Source: Methanocaldococcus lauensis (GTDB lineage Archaea; AGJL01; Methanococci; Methanococcales; Methanocaldococcaceae). From it: 64,000 bases of DNA. The translations under genes and the position numbers were made by a program. Under the pieces are notes generated by a model. The model was not told the origin of the DNA and made no database searches. It worked only from the letters and a program-made list of their open reading frames with translations. How positions within the stretch are numbered: position 1 is the stretch's first letter; each line of letters begins with the position of its first letter. Below, in pieces: positions 8,062 through 16,556 of this stretch. The stretch is taken from assembly GCA_902827205.1 (NCBI GenBank), contig LR792634.1, positions 806,001 through 870,000 on the forward strand, in the 5' to 3' direction.

Positions 8062-9117
8062 ATGGATAAAAAGAATGAAAAAAATAAAATAAAACTAACT
8101 GAATTGGTTAAATTACACGGATGAGCATGCAAACTGCCCAGCACCGAGTTAGAGTATTTAGTAAAAGACATAGTTATAGATGAAGATTTAAAAGATAAAA
8201 ATATTATAGTAGGATTGGGAGATGACGCATCAATAATTAAAAGAAATGGTTTAGTTATAGCAAAAACAGTTGATGTCTTTACCCCAATAGTTGATGATCC
8301 ATATATACAGGGAAAGATAGCTGCTTGCAACTCAACAAGCGATATATATGCTATGGGGCTTTTAGACATTATAGGAGTTTTGGCAATAGTAGGAATTCCA
8401 GAAAAATTGCCAATACCAATAGTTAGAGAAATGTTAAAGGGCTTCCAAGATTTTTGTAGAGAGAATAAAACTTCAATAGTTGGAGGGCATACAATACTAA
8501 ATCCATGGCCCTTAATTGGAGGAGCAGTTACTGGTGTTGGTAGAGAGGAGGAAGTATTAACAAAAGGAGGAGCAAAAGAGGGAGATGTTTTAATACTAAC
8601 AAAACCCTTGGGAACTCAAACAGCGATGGCTCTAAATAGAATTCCAGAAGAGTTTGAAAATCTATTAAATATAACTACTGAGGAAAAAAATTATATTGTT
8701 AATAGAGCAATAGAGATAATGACAACATCAAACAGATATGGATTGTTAGCTTTAAGAAAAGCAGAAGAAAGAGTTGGAGATAAAATAGGTAATGCATTAA
8801 CAGACATTACAGGATTTGGAATATTGGGACATTCAAATGAAATGGCTAAAAATAGCAATGTTTTAATTGAAATTATTACTTTACCATGCATAAGAAAAAC
8901 ACCTGAATTAAGTAAGATGTTTGGTCACGCATTATTGGAAGGTTATGGAGCAGAAACTGCTGGAGGTTTATTAATATCAGCAAAAAAAGAATATAAAGAT
9001 GACTTAATTGATGAATTGGAAAAATATAAATGTTATTCATTTGAAGTTGGTAGAGTGTTAAAGAGAGGAGAAGGTAAGGCAGTTTTATCAAAGGATGTTA
9101 AAGTTATTGAAGTATAA
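8062..9117 (+). CDS. selD: Selenide, water dikinase (selenophosphate synthase), selenoprotein with in-frame UGA
   Basis: SelD makes selenophosphate from selenide and ATP, the selenium donor for selenocysteine. A plain ORF call begins at 8215, but the true frame begins at ATG 8062 (GGTGAT upstream). It reads through TGA at 8122-8124 as residue 21 in HG-U-ACKLPSTELEY, which aligns with the catalytic Cys/Sec and conserved Lys of SelD. The protein is then 351 aa, the normal family length. GLGDDASI, DVFTPIVDDPY and TDITGFGILGHSNEMA are family motifs. A consensus archaeal SECIS follows the stop codon. M. jannaschii SelD is a known selenoprotein with this arrangement. A long exact complementarity links the UGA region to the stop codon. 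Confidence 0.96.
8132..8151 (+). promoter_or_regulatory. Upstream arm of a 20-bp long-range complementarity in selD
   Basis: AACTGCCCAGCACCGAGTTA begins 7 nt after the selenocysteine UGA and is the exact reverse complement of 9115-9134. It encodes part of KLPSTEL using CTG CCC AGC ACC GAG, G+C-rich codons unlike the surrounding A/T-ending codons. This suggests selection on the RNA rather than only on the protein. Confidence 0.8.
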
Positions 9118-9134
9118 CTCGGTGCTGGGCAGTT
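9115..9134 (+). promoter_or_regulatory. Downstream arm of the selD long-range complementarity, overlapping the stop codon
   Basis: TAACTCGGTGCTGGGCAGTT starts with the selD stop codon TAA and ends one base before the outer stem of the SECIS. All 20 bases pair with 8132-8151, with Watson-Crick pairs only. In the mRNA the two arms are separated by 963 nt. Confidence 0.8.
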
Positions 9135-9201
9135 ATTTAAAAATGTCTTTGGTCGATGTGCCGAACCCTTCCTTAGGGAGGCACATCGAAAATCTTTAAA
9201 T
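9135..9201 (+). promoter_or_regulatory. Archaeal SECIS element in the selD 3' UTR
   Basis: The stem CGATGTGCC (9154-9162) pairs with GGCACATCG (9180-9188). An internal loop of GAA (9163-9165) faces a single A (9179). The upper stem CCCT (9166-9169)/AGGG (9175-9178) is closed by a 5-nt loop. This GAA/A architecture is the archaeal SECIS consensus. An A/T-rich outer stem, 9135-9141 with 9195-9201, extends it. It directs selenocysteine insertion at the UGA in the same mRNA. Confidence 0.95.
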
Positions 9202-9244
9202 AAAAATTTTTTCTTTTAATTTCATAAAGATATAAGGTGAAAAT

Positions 9245-9970
9245 ATGGAGATAAACTTAAATGAAATATTAAAAAAAGAGCCAATGTACAGTGGGAAGGC
9301 AAAGTCAATATATGAAATAGATGAGGATAAAGTGTTAATTGAATTTAGGGATGACATTACAGCAGGAAATGGGGCTAAACATGATGTAAAAGAAGGGAAG
9401 GGGCATTTAAATGCTTTAATTTCATCAAAGTTATTTGAAATTTTAAATGAAAATGGAGTGGAAACACATTATATTAAATATATAGAACCAAGATATATGG
9501 TGGCTAAGAAGGTAGAGATAATTCCAATAGAGGTTATAGTTAGGAATATAGCGGCAGGAAGTTTATGTAGGAGATATCCTTTTGAGGAAGGGCAAGAATT
9601 GCCTTTCCCAATTGTTCAGTTTGACTACAAAAATGACAAATATGGAGACCCTATGCTAAATGATGATATTGCAGTTGCATTAGGATTAGCAACGAGAGAG
9701 GAACTTAATAAGATGAGAGAAATAGCGTTAAAGGTTAATGATGTGTTAAAAAAATTCTTTAATGAAAGAGGAATTATATTAGTTGATTTTAAAATAGAGA
9801 TAGGAAGAACAAAGGATAGTAAATTAGTAGTTGCTGACGAAATTAGCCCAGATACTATGAGATTGTGGGATAAAAAGACAAGAGATGTCTTAGATAAAGA
9901 TGTATTTAGAAAAGATTTAGGGGATGTTATTGCTAAGTATAAAATAGTTGCTGAAAAGATATTACAATAA
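9245..9970 (+). CDS. purC: Phosphoribosylaminoimidazole-succinocarboxamide synthase (SAICAR synthetase)
   Basis: PurC joins aspartate to CAIR in purine synthesis. The sequence has MYSGKAKSIYEID and FRDDITAGNGAKHD near the N-terminus, the ATP-binding VIPIEVIVRNIAAGS-like segment (residues about 96-108), and DFKIEIGR...VADEISPDTMRLWD. All are hallmarks, and 241 aa is the usual length. It precedes purS by 23 nt, forming a small purine operon. The promoter must lie just past the selD SECIS. Confidence 0.95.
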   Translation: MEINLNEILKKEPMYSGKAKSIYEIDEDKVLIEFRDDITAGNGAKHDVKEGKGHLNALISSKLFEILNENGVETHYIKYIEPRYMVAKKVEIIPIEVIVRNIAAGSLCRRYPFEEGQELPFPIVQFDYKNDKYGDPMLNDDIAVALGLATREELNKMREIALKVNDVLKKFFNERGIILVDFKIEIGRTKDSKLVVADEISPDTMRLWDKKTRDVLDKDVFRKDLGDVIAKYKIVAEKILQ

Positions 9971-9993
9971 ATAAAATATGAGAGGGAACTTTT

Positions 9994-10242
9994 ATGTATA
10001 AAGCCACAGTTACAATAAAATTAAAAAAAGGTGTTTTAAACCCAGAAGGAATGACTATAAAGAGAGCTTTAAACTTTTTAGGATATGATAAGGTCAAGGA
10101 AGTTCAAACATACAAAATGATAGATATTGTTATTGATGAAGAAGATGAGGAAAAAGTTAAAGAAAAAGTCGAGGAAATGTGTAAAAAATTATTGGCAAAT
10201 CCTGTTATTCACGACTATGAAATAGATGTTAAAAAACTATAA
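9994..10242 (+). CDS. purS: Phosphoribosylformylglycinamidine synthase, small subunit PurS
   Basis: This is an 82-aa protein of the PurS fold: MYKATVTIKLKKGVLNPEGMTIKRALNFLGYDKVKEVQTYKMIDI, followed by an acidic helix EEDEEKVKEKVEEMCKKLLANPVIHDYEI. PurS bridges PurL and PurQ in the FGAM synthase complex. It is cotranscribed with purC; purL and purQ are not in the window. Confidence 0.93.
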   Translation: MYKATVTIKLKKGVLNPEGMTIKRALNFLGYDKVKEVQTYKMIDIVIDEEDEEKVKEKVEEMCKKLLANPVIHDYEIDVKKL

Positions 10243-10310
10243 AATTCTAAATTTTTAATCTTATTTTTTAATTCTAAGTTAATTTTAATTTTTTTACTTA
10301 GGTGATGCTC

Positions 10311-10841
10311 GTGGATAAAAAATTAAAGTTAATAAAGTTACTCAAAGATGTAGGATGTGTAAAATTTGGAGAATTTATTTTATCCTCTGGTAAAAAAAGT
10401 AATTACTACATTGACATAAAAAAGGCTACAACAAACCCAGAGATTTTAAAGTTAATAGGAGAAATTATTGCTGAAAATATTAAAGATGAAAATGTAAAAG
10501 TTGCTGGTATTGAGTTGGGTTCTGTTCCAATAGCCACGGCAGTTTCTATTTTAGGGCAAAAACCACTATTAATTATTAGAAAAAAACCAAAAGATTACGG
10601 AACTAAAAATAAAATAGAGGGAGAATTAAAAGAAGGGGATAATGTTATAGTAGTTGAGGATGTAACAACTACTGGAAACAGTGTTTTAAAAGCAGTTGAA
10701 GAAATTAGAAAATATGGAGGTATTGTTAAAAAAGTTTTTGTTGTTGTAGATAGATTAGAGGGGGCTAAAGAAAATTTACAAAAAGCGAATGTTGAACTAA
10801 TCCCTTTAGTTACTGTAAAAGAGTTACAAGCCTCCCAATAA
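10311..10841 (+). CDS. pyrE: Orotate phosphoribosyltransferase
   Basis: The start is taken as GTG 10311, 4-5 nt after GGTGAT. PyrE converts orotate and PRPP to OMP. The PRPP-binding motif is VIVVEDVTTTGNSVLKAVEE, and FGEFILSSGKKSNYYID plus KPLLIIRKKPKDYGT are family motifs. About 176 aa is normal for the archaeal enzyme. Its 3' end overlaps the convergent DUF530-like gene by 18 bp. It may be expressed with purC-purS, although a 68-nt A/T-rich gap separates them. Confidence 0.93.
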   Translation: MDKKLKLIKLLKDVGCVKFGEFILSSGKKSNYYIDIKKATTNPEILKLIGEIIAENIKDENVKVAGIELGSVPIATAVSILGQKPLLIIRKKPKDYGTKNKIEGELKEGDNVIVVEDVTTTGNSVLKAVEEIRKYGGIVKKVFVVVDRLEGAKENLQKANVELIPLVTVKELQASQ

Positions 10842-12284
10842 ACTTAAAAACTTTTTAGTTTTCTCTTTTTTGACTTTACCAAACTTTTCTAATTTTTTTA
10901 TATCCACATTTTTACTGATTAATATTTCTTTTAATGGCTCAATTAAGGCAATTTTTTTGAGTAAATCTTCAATCTCCTTTTTATCAAAGTTAAATCTCTC
11001 CACAATATCCCAATCGTGAATTAAATATAAGGCAACTCCACCAACATTTTTTAAAGGAATCTGATATTTTGGTAATTCCTCTTCCAATTTAAATTTTAAA
11101 TCTAAGACATTTACACAATCAACACCTTCAACTTTCATCCAAGTTAAAAATCCTTTCTGTGGAGTTATCATAATGGATGGGAATAAATTACTTCTCGATC
11201 TTTCATCAGGAGTTTTATATAAGTAAAATTTAAAAACATCCTCTGAAAATCTTTTTATTAATATATCAAAAGATATTTTCTTAGATAATTCATTTTTAAG
11301 TTTAATTGCTTCTTTTAATGAGTCTATTGGCTCTCCATTTTTGTATAATCCTTCTTTTTCAAGTATTTCTTTAAGTTCAAGTTCTTTTAACTTTTTTTCC
11401 TCTACGCATCTTATGTCAAGAATTCCACCACTTACATCCTCTTCCGCTTTAAATGTTGAAATTAATTCTAAATATTTTTTGAGATATTTCTTATCCTCTT
11501 CGCTAAGTAATCTATTAAGTTTTTCCTCAATGGTTTTTTCAATCTCATCTTTATATGTATTTAAATATCCAATAGCCAAAACTCTTCTTACATATTGATC
11601 GTCAATAATTTTATTTTTTGAATAATTTCTCTTAATTGAAGTAATTATAACATTTCCATATTTTTCTTTAATGAACTTCTCATAATTTTTGTCTTCAACT
11701 TTTATTCTTTTAAATTCTCTTTTACCTTTGTCAATTACTATAAAAGAGACTGTATAAGATGTTAAAATACCCCTACCTTTCGGCTCTAATATATCTAAAA
11801 ACTCTTTGTAAGTATTTATTAAATAAGGAGGGAATTCAGACATTATTTTTTTATAAGACCCATCTAATGGTAGACTCGGGGGTAGATCAATGTTACCAAT
11901 ATCTTCACTTAAATGACCTAATGCAATTTTATGTGCAACTAATGCATGTTTAACTCTCTCTAAAATTCCTTTTTTTTCACTGGCAATTCTTCTTAGATAT
12001 GAACTATAATTTGCTATTTCCTGTAACCCTTCACTATCATAACTACCTCTTAATTTTCCAACATTTTTATATGGATAATCAAATTCTAAAAATTCCATCT
12101 TTGATTTTAAATTCTGTAAAGTTTTTAAATTCTCTTCTAATGTAGATATTATATTATTTAATTCAATTTCATCAATATTTTTGTTTTTTATCTTAATGAC
12201 TACTTCTTTTAATTTGTTATTAAGTTCACTTAAAGAGTCCAAAAATTCATTAGCACTTTTTATTAAGTTACTGGCGTTATCCAT
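10824..12284 (-). CDS. DUF530-like conserved archaeal protein, 486 aa
   Basis: This protein is known mainly from methanococci and relatives; I tentatively place it in DUF530, and its function is unknown. The first 130 residues are strongly helical with heptad-like Leu/Ile/Lys patterns (coiled coil). A mixed domain follows with SYTVSFIVIDKGKREFKRIKVED and 'LFPSIMITPQKGFLTWMKVEGVDCVNVLDLK'. The ATG at 12284 overlaps the end of the cca gene by 8 bp, so it is translationally coupled to the CCA-adding enzyme. That context suggests an RNA-related role, but this is inference. Confidence 0.55.
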   Translation of the reverse strand: MDNASNLIKSANEFLDSLSELNNKLKEVVIKIKNKNIDEIELNNIISTLEENLKTLQNLKSKMEFLEFDYPYKNVGKLRGSYDSEGLQEIANYSSYLRRIASEKKGILERVKHALVAHKIALGHLSEDIGNIDLPPSLPLDGSYKKIMSEFPPYLINTYKEFLDILEPKGRGILTSYTVSFIVIDKGKREFKRIKVEDKNYEKFIKEKYGNVIITSIKRNYSKNKIIDDQYVRRVLAIGYLNTYKDEIEKTIEEKLNRLLSEEDKKYLKKYLELISTFKAEEDVSGGILDIRCVEEKKLKELELKEILEKEGLYKNGEPIDSLKEAIKLKNELSKKISFDILIKRFSEDVFKFYLYKTPDERSRSNLFPSIMITPQKGFLTWMKVEGVDCVNVLDLKFKLEEELPKYQIPLKNVGGVALYLIHDWDIVERFNFDKKEIEDLLKKIALIEPLKEILISKNVDIKKLEKFGKVKKEKTKKFLSLLGGL

Positions 12285-13617
12285 AATTGCTCAACTCTTC
12301 AATTTCTCCCTTCTTAGGATCCACATACTTTGGAATAGATATGTTCTGTAAATTTCCATTAACAATATCTTTAAATAAATCAATAATATGGCAATACTTT
12401 CTCTCGGTGTATGCAAATAATTTACAATCCTTAATAAATACTTTTTCATACTTTTTTAAAAACTTTTCAACTCTCTCCTTTTTAAATATTTCTGGCCCTT
12501 CCCTCAATGCAACCTTTGGTAATTTATATACTAAAAATTCCCAATATAGATAGCAATAATTATCATCTGCAAAGCACTTACTTTCCAAAATTACGAACTC
12601 ATTTTTAGCAATAATTTTATTTATACTTTTTTGAAGTTTTTCCATCTGTGGATATATTATATCATCAACAACATCTTTTCTTGGAATTTTTAATACCAAT
12701 CTATATCCATGCTCTCTATCTTCTAAAATTTTATTTATTTTTTCTTTATAATCCTTAAAGAACTCAATAGATGGATTTTTTAAAAATCTTTGAGAATAAA
12801 ATATAAATTTACAGTAATTTTCCTTGCTTAATGGTGAAGCAACATTTCTATTTAAATCTACTGGGTCATAAACTACAAGGGAATCATCAAACTTTTTTAA
12901 ATTTTTTATATCAACATTCTCATAAAGTTTAAAAATATCCTCTAAGATTATAATTTTTTTTAATTTCCAATTTTGGACATCCTTTAATAAATTTATAAAT
13001 GAACCATAGTGTAAAATTAATAATTCACATAGATAACCAGAAAATCCTTTTGTCTTAACATCAGAGCCATATAAACCTAAACTTTTTAAAAATGCCTTTA
13101 ATAATCTAACTTCATCGCATAATTTTTCATTTAATCTATCTTTTAAGAATTTGTGATGTAATGGGGTTCTATCAACAGCAGAAATTATCTTCTCTCCAAA
13201 GTTTATTTTATAGCATGGGACGATATCGACATCATATCTATCAACTTTACCTTTAACATAAGGGTGAGAGGCATAGTTTATTTCATAAAAACCATTTAAT
13301 TTCTCTATAACTTTTACTCCTATATCTAAGCCTATAGATTCCAATTCATCTTCAGACACTGATTTATCAAATAGTATAAAAATATCAATATCATAATCGT
13401 CTTTTAAATTCGTATTCCTTGCTGAAGAGCCAACTAATAAAACATCTAAAACTGGATAGTTATTTTCTTTAGCTATATTCCATATTTCCTTAATAATTGT
13501 ATTAGCCATTTTTTGTAGTTTATCCATCTCTTCCTTAGATGGCTTTATATTTTTTAAAACTTCTTTTAAAATGTTTTCTATATCTTTATCTTTCAATTTG
13601 TTATCTTCTATTTCCAT
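12277..13617 (-). CDS. cca: CCA-adding enzyme (class I archaeal tRNA nucleotidyltransferase)
   Basis: The enzyme adds or repairs the 3' CCA of tRNAs. The nucleotidyltransferase motif VLLVGSSARNTNLKDDYDIDIFILFD (about residues 50-75) carries the G-S and DxD residues. ASHPYVKGKVDRYDVDIVPCYKI supplies the third Asp. The 446-aa length fits archaeal Cca. The start is moved to ATG 13617, which has GTGATT upstream; the longer ORF begins at 13635. The tRNA-Ala in this window lacks an encoded CCA, in keeping with the need for this enzyme. It lies in an operon with asnB and a GlcNAc-P transferase. Confidence 0.93.
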   Translation of the reverse strand: MEIEDNKLKDKDIENILKEVLKNIKPSKEEMDKLQKMANTIIKEIWNIAKENNYPVLDVLLVGSSARNTNLKDDYDIDIFILFDKSVSEDELESIGLDIGVKVIEKLNGFYEINYASHPYVKGKVDRYDVDIVPCYKINFGEKIISAVDRTPLHHKFLKDRLNEKLCDEVRLLKAFLKSLGLYGSDVKTKGFSGYLCELLILHYGSFINLLKDVQNWKLKKIIILEDIFKLYENVDIKNLKKFDDSLVVYDPVDLNRNVASPLSKENYCKFIFYSQRFLKNPSIEFFKDYKEKINKILEDREHGYRLVLKIPRKDVVDDIIYPQMEKLQKSINKIIAKNEFVILESKCFADDNYCYLYWEFLVYKLPKVALREGPEIFKKERVEKFLKKYEKVFIKDCKLFAYTERKYCHIIDLFKDIVNGNLQNISIPKYVDPKKGEIEELSNYG

Positions 13618-13642
13618 ACTAATCACTATTTTCATTATGGAT

Positions 13643-14530
13643 TTAAATATATAAAGATGTAATTATCCCCAAAATTCCAAAAAATATTCCTATAATCCAC
13701 AATATTAAAACTAATTGATACTCTTTCATTGGCTTATATTTTAAAATTAATCTTGGTAGTGATAAATAACCTCCTAAATAATATAGTTTTCCATCCTCTT
13801 TTAGAGTTGTTGGTTTATGCTCATCTCTACTCATAACTCCAGCACTAATATATTTTAAAGAGGCATCTATGATATAGGGTAAGGTTATAATTAAAAATGG
13901 AATATATTCCTTATATAAAACTGCTAAAACTGATAAAAATGCTCCTATTGGTAAGGTTCCTACATCTCCAGGAAATGTTTTTGCTGGATATTTATTAAAA
14001 ATTAACAGTCCAAAGTATGAAGAGGCAAAGATTAAAGATAGTATAGAGCCAGTTATATGATTGTTTAAAAATAAAATTATACTCATTGAAATTGTTACTA
14101 TTACTCCTATCCCTATTTCTAATCCATTAAATCCAGCCAGCATATTTGTTAAATTTGAATATATGGTAATTCCTATGGCAATTAAAAAAATTCCGAATAA
14201 ATCAATATACGAATATTTGTAAAATAATGTTCCAATGATTAAGCCAGAAATAAATAATAATATCAATTTTTCTTTTGGAGAAAGTTTGGCTATATCATCA
14301 ATCACTCCTATTATTCCAGAGGCAATTATTGGTAAAGTAAAAATTGCATTTATAAATGATATAAATAAAACATTAGAAAATAATGGGGCTAAACCTCCCA
14401 TTTCTGGGACTTTTACTTTTTTACTTTTGTGTAAATCATAGCCAAATTTATAATTAATCATCTTTTTCATTAAGAAATAACATAATACAACTGAAAATAA
14501 AAATGATAATATAATTAAAATAACAACCAT
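13643..14530 (-). CDS. aglH: MraY/WecA-type glycosyltransferase family 4, probable UDP-GlcNAc:dolichyl-phosphate GlcNAc-1-P transferase
   Basis: The protein has about ten membrane helices over 295 residues. It carries the family's catalytic segments: HKSKKVKVPEMGG near residue 38, GVIDDIAKLSPKEK (DD motif), NLTNMLAGFNGLEIG, FPGDVGTLPIGA and SRDEHKPTTL. In methanococci this enzyme primes N-glycan assembly for S-layer and archaellin glycosylation. The gene symbol follows that assignment and is inferred by similarity to the M. jannaschii homologue I recall. It sits between asnB and cca on the minus strand with short gaps. Confidence 0.8.
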   Translation of the reverse strand: MVVILIILSFLFSVVLCYFLMKKMINYKFGYDLHKSKKVKVPEMGGLAPLFSNVLFISFINAIFTLPIIASGIIGVIDDIAKLSPKEKLILLFISGLIIGTLFYKYSYIDLFGIFLIAIGITIYSNLTNMLAGFNGLEIGIGVIVTISMSIILFLNNHITGSILSLIFASSYFGLLIFNKYPAKTFPGDVGTLPIGAFLSVLAVLYKEYIPFLIITLPYIIDASLKYISAGVMSRDEHKPTTLKEDGKLYYLGGYLSLPRLILKYKPMKEYQLVLILWIIGIFFGILGIITSLYI

Positions 14531-14552
14531 TATATCCCTCAGAAAACTTTAA

Positions 14553-16103
14553 TTAAATGTTTTTAATAAAATCTTCAATAACTCTGTTCTTTAATAACTT
14601 TAAAAATTCATTAATTTTTTTCTTTGAGAAGCCATATTTTTTAGCCACCTTATATATTATTTTTTCTCCACCACTACCATATTGAGCCGCTTTTTTTGGT
14701 CTATATGCTATATAATCTGGAAGATATTTAGAGGCGACATCTCTTAGAATTCTTTTTCTAAGGTCTGAAATTAAATAATTTGTAGGTAGAGATAATGTCA
14801 CTTTAACAACATCTTCATCTAAAAATGGAACTCTCAACTCTACACCATTAGCCATTGTGCAATGGTCATCTCTCTCTAAATTTACCTTGTATATATTGGT
14901 AAGATCATTTATTAACATTTTTTTAAATTCTTCCTCTCCTTTTTCTTTATAAACTCTTTCGTGTCTTGCATAGCCACCAAATAGTTCATCAGCCCCTTGT
15001 CCAGATAGAACAACTTTTAAGCCATCTTTATTAGCAAGTTCAGAGGCAACATAAATTGGAATTCCCACACCTATTTTCATTAAATCAACTTCGTCAATCG
15101 CTCTACATACTTTAAAAACATATTCCTCATATTCATTTTCAGAGATTATCTTCTTTCTTAGAGGTAAATTTAACTCTTTACTTAATTTTTCAGCATAAAT
15201 TATATCTTCACTATTTTCTGTTCCTACAGCATATAAAATAACTTCTTTACAATATAAAGATGCTAATTTTGCAATTAAAGAACTATCAACTCCTCCAGAG
15301 CATATAACTCCCACTCTATATAGGTCTCTAACTCTCTTTAAGACAGCATTTTTTAATGCCTTTTCTAAGTATTTTTTTGCCTCTTCATAACATAAATTTG
15401 TTTTATAATTATTATTTAGATTTTTAAAGTCATCTTTGAAATTTTCTATAATCTCTATTCTGTGGTTATCTAAGTAATAGATTAGTTGAGAGTTTGGTAT
15501 CAATGTCTTAATTTTGCTATTTAATACATCTAAATCTTTCTTGCAGTTATCGATACTTATCAACAAATGCCATAATGCTTTTCTTTCAGAAGCAAATGCA
15601 AAATATTTTTTAGTATCAACATAAAATAATGGCTTAACTCCAAAAGGATCTCTCGCCAACAATAGAATATTTTTTAATTTATCATAAATTGCATATGCAT
15701 AATCTCCATCCAATTCCTCCAATTTATCTTCTTCATATAGATGAACTATAACCTCATTATCCGTATCTGTTTTAAACTCATGGTTTTCCTTTAAATATTC
15801 CATTAATTCAATATAGTTATAAATTTCTCCATTACAGACTAACAATATATTTTCATCTTCATTAGGAATTGGCTGGTTTCCATATTTTCCTACTATTGCC
15901 AATCTGTTATGCCCTATACTTATGTTTTTAATCTCTACATTTAAATTTTCAACATCCTTAAAATCTTTAAAGTAAATAATGTTATCATCAATTAACATTC
16001 CAGAACTGTCTTTTCCTCTATGTTTCAAAATCTTCATCATATCTATTGCATATTTTACAGGGATTGGTTGTTCTTTAATAATTATCCCACTTATCGAGCA
16101 CAT
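14553..16103 (-). CDS. asnB: Glutamine-hydrolysing asparagine synthetase
   Basis: The start is placed at ATG 16103 with GTGAGGG upstream, so the protein begins MCSISGI and exposes the catalytic Cys2 of the glutaminase domain. That domain also has GHNRLAIVG and NGEIYNY. The synthetase domain carries the PP-loop CSGGVDSSLIAKL (about residue 270), SGQGADELFGGYARHER and ELRVPFLDEDVV. The 516-aa length is typical. It heads the minus-strand operon asnB-aglH-cca-DUF530. Its upstream region is shared with the CRISPR leader. Confidence 0.93.
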   Translation of the reverse strand: MCSISGIIIKEQPIPVKYAIDMMKILKHRGKDSSGMLIDDNIIYFKDFKDVENLNVEIKNISIGHNRLAIVGKYGNQPIPNEDENILLVCNGEIYNYIELMEYLKENHEFKTDTDNEVIVHLYEEDKLEELDGDYAYAIYDKLKNILLLARDPFGVKPLFYVDTKKYFAFASERKALWHLLISIDNCKKDLDVLNSKIKTLIPNSQLIYYLDNHRIEIIENFKDDFKNLNNNYKTNLCYEEAKKYLEKALKNAVLKRVRDLYRVGVICSGGVDSSLIAKLASLYCKEVILYAVGTENSEDIIYAEKLSKELNLPLRKKIISENEYEEYVFKVCRAIDEVDLMKIGVGIPIYVASELANKDGLKVVLSGQGADELFGGYARHERVYKEKGEEEFKKMLINDLTNIYKVNLERDDHCTMANGVELRVPFLDEDVVKVTLSLPTNYLISDLRKRILRDVASKYLPDYIAYRPKKAAQYGSGGEKIIYKVAKKYGFSKKKINEFLKLLKNRVIEDFIKNI

Positions 16104-16433
16104 ATCCCTCACATTTAAAATTAAAAAGTTATTTGTAGTTAAGAGTATATACAGGGGTTAGGATATTTAAATTTTATGCTTTTAATATAACATCCCTTGC
16201 TAAAAATTGTTATTTTTTGATTTAGAGGATTTTAATTTAATATTTTTAAATTTTAAAAGATTTTATTAAATTTCGGAGGGTCGTCTATTTTGATTAATTT
16301 GAATAATTAAGTTTATTAAATTATTGAGATTTTTAGGAGATTTTGATAGTTTATTTTTATCTTCAATTTTCCCCGATAAAAAGGTTGATATTAAAAATTT
16401 AAAGGATTTTTAAGCAAATAAATAAAAATAGAA

Positions 16434-16447
16434 AAGTTTATATATAA
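16434..16447 (+). promoter_or_regulatory. Probable pre-crRNA promoter TATA box
   Basis: AAGTTTATATATAA is a near-consensus archaeal BRE/TATA element. A start site about 25 nt downstream would fall near 16460-16470, about 90 nt before the first repeat. It is read in the same direction as the repeats. Confidence 0.5.
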
Positions 16448-16491
16448 GTTCGGAGGTATATAAATAACAAGGGTTACTAACCCTCCGAACT
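16447..16491. repeat. Nested inverted repeats in the CRISPR leader
   Basis: AGTTCGGAGG (16447-16456) and CCTCCGAACT (16482-16491) are perfect 10-bp inverted copies. Overlapping the right arm is a second palindrome, AGGGTTA-C-TAACCCT (16470-16484). The two cannot form together. They sit around the expected pre-crRNA start, so a protein operator or alternative RNA folds are both possible. Confidence 0.6.
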
Positions 16492-16556
16492 ATAACCCCC
16501 TAACAAAGAAGCATAATAAAGTAATTTTAAAAGTTTATTTCTTCAAATTATGCCCT

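Larger units (their letters stand above)
16190..16556 (+). promoter_or_regulatory. CRISPR leader region
   Basis: A gene-free, very A/T-rich stretch lies between asnB and the first repeat. Methanocaldococcus CRISPR loci were originally described as a long leader-like repeat of about 400 bp followed by short repeats, and this fits. TTCGGAGGGT occurs at 16272-16281. A variant occurs at 16449-16458 and an inverted copy at 16481-16490. The left limit is approximate. The array's degenerate repeat lies at the far right, which confirms the leader side. Confidence 0.7.

Noticed and set aside
8215-9117. SelD read as a 300-aa protein starting at 8215
   Set aside because: The start is an internal TTG. 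The conserved N-terminal part, including the catalytic site, lies upstream and is joined through an in-frame UGA with a SECIS downstream.
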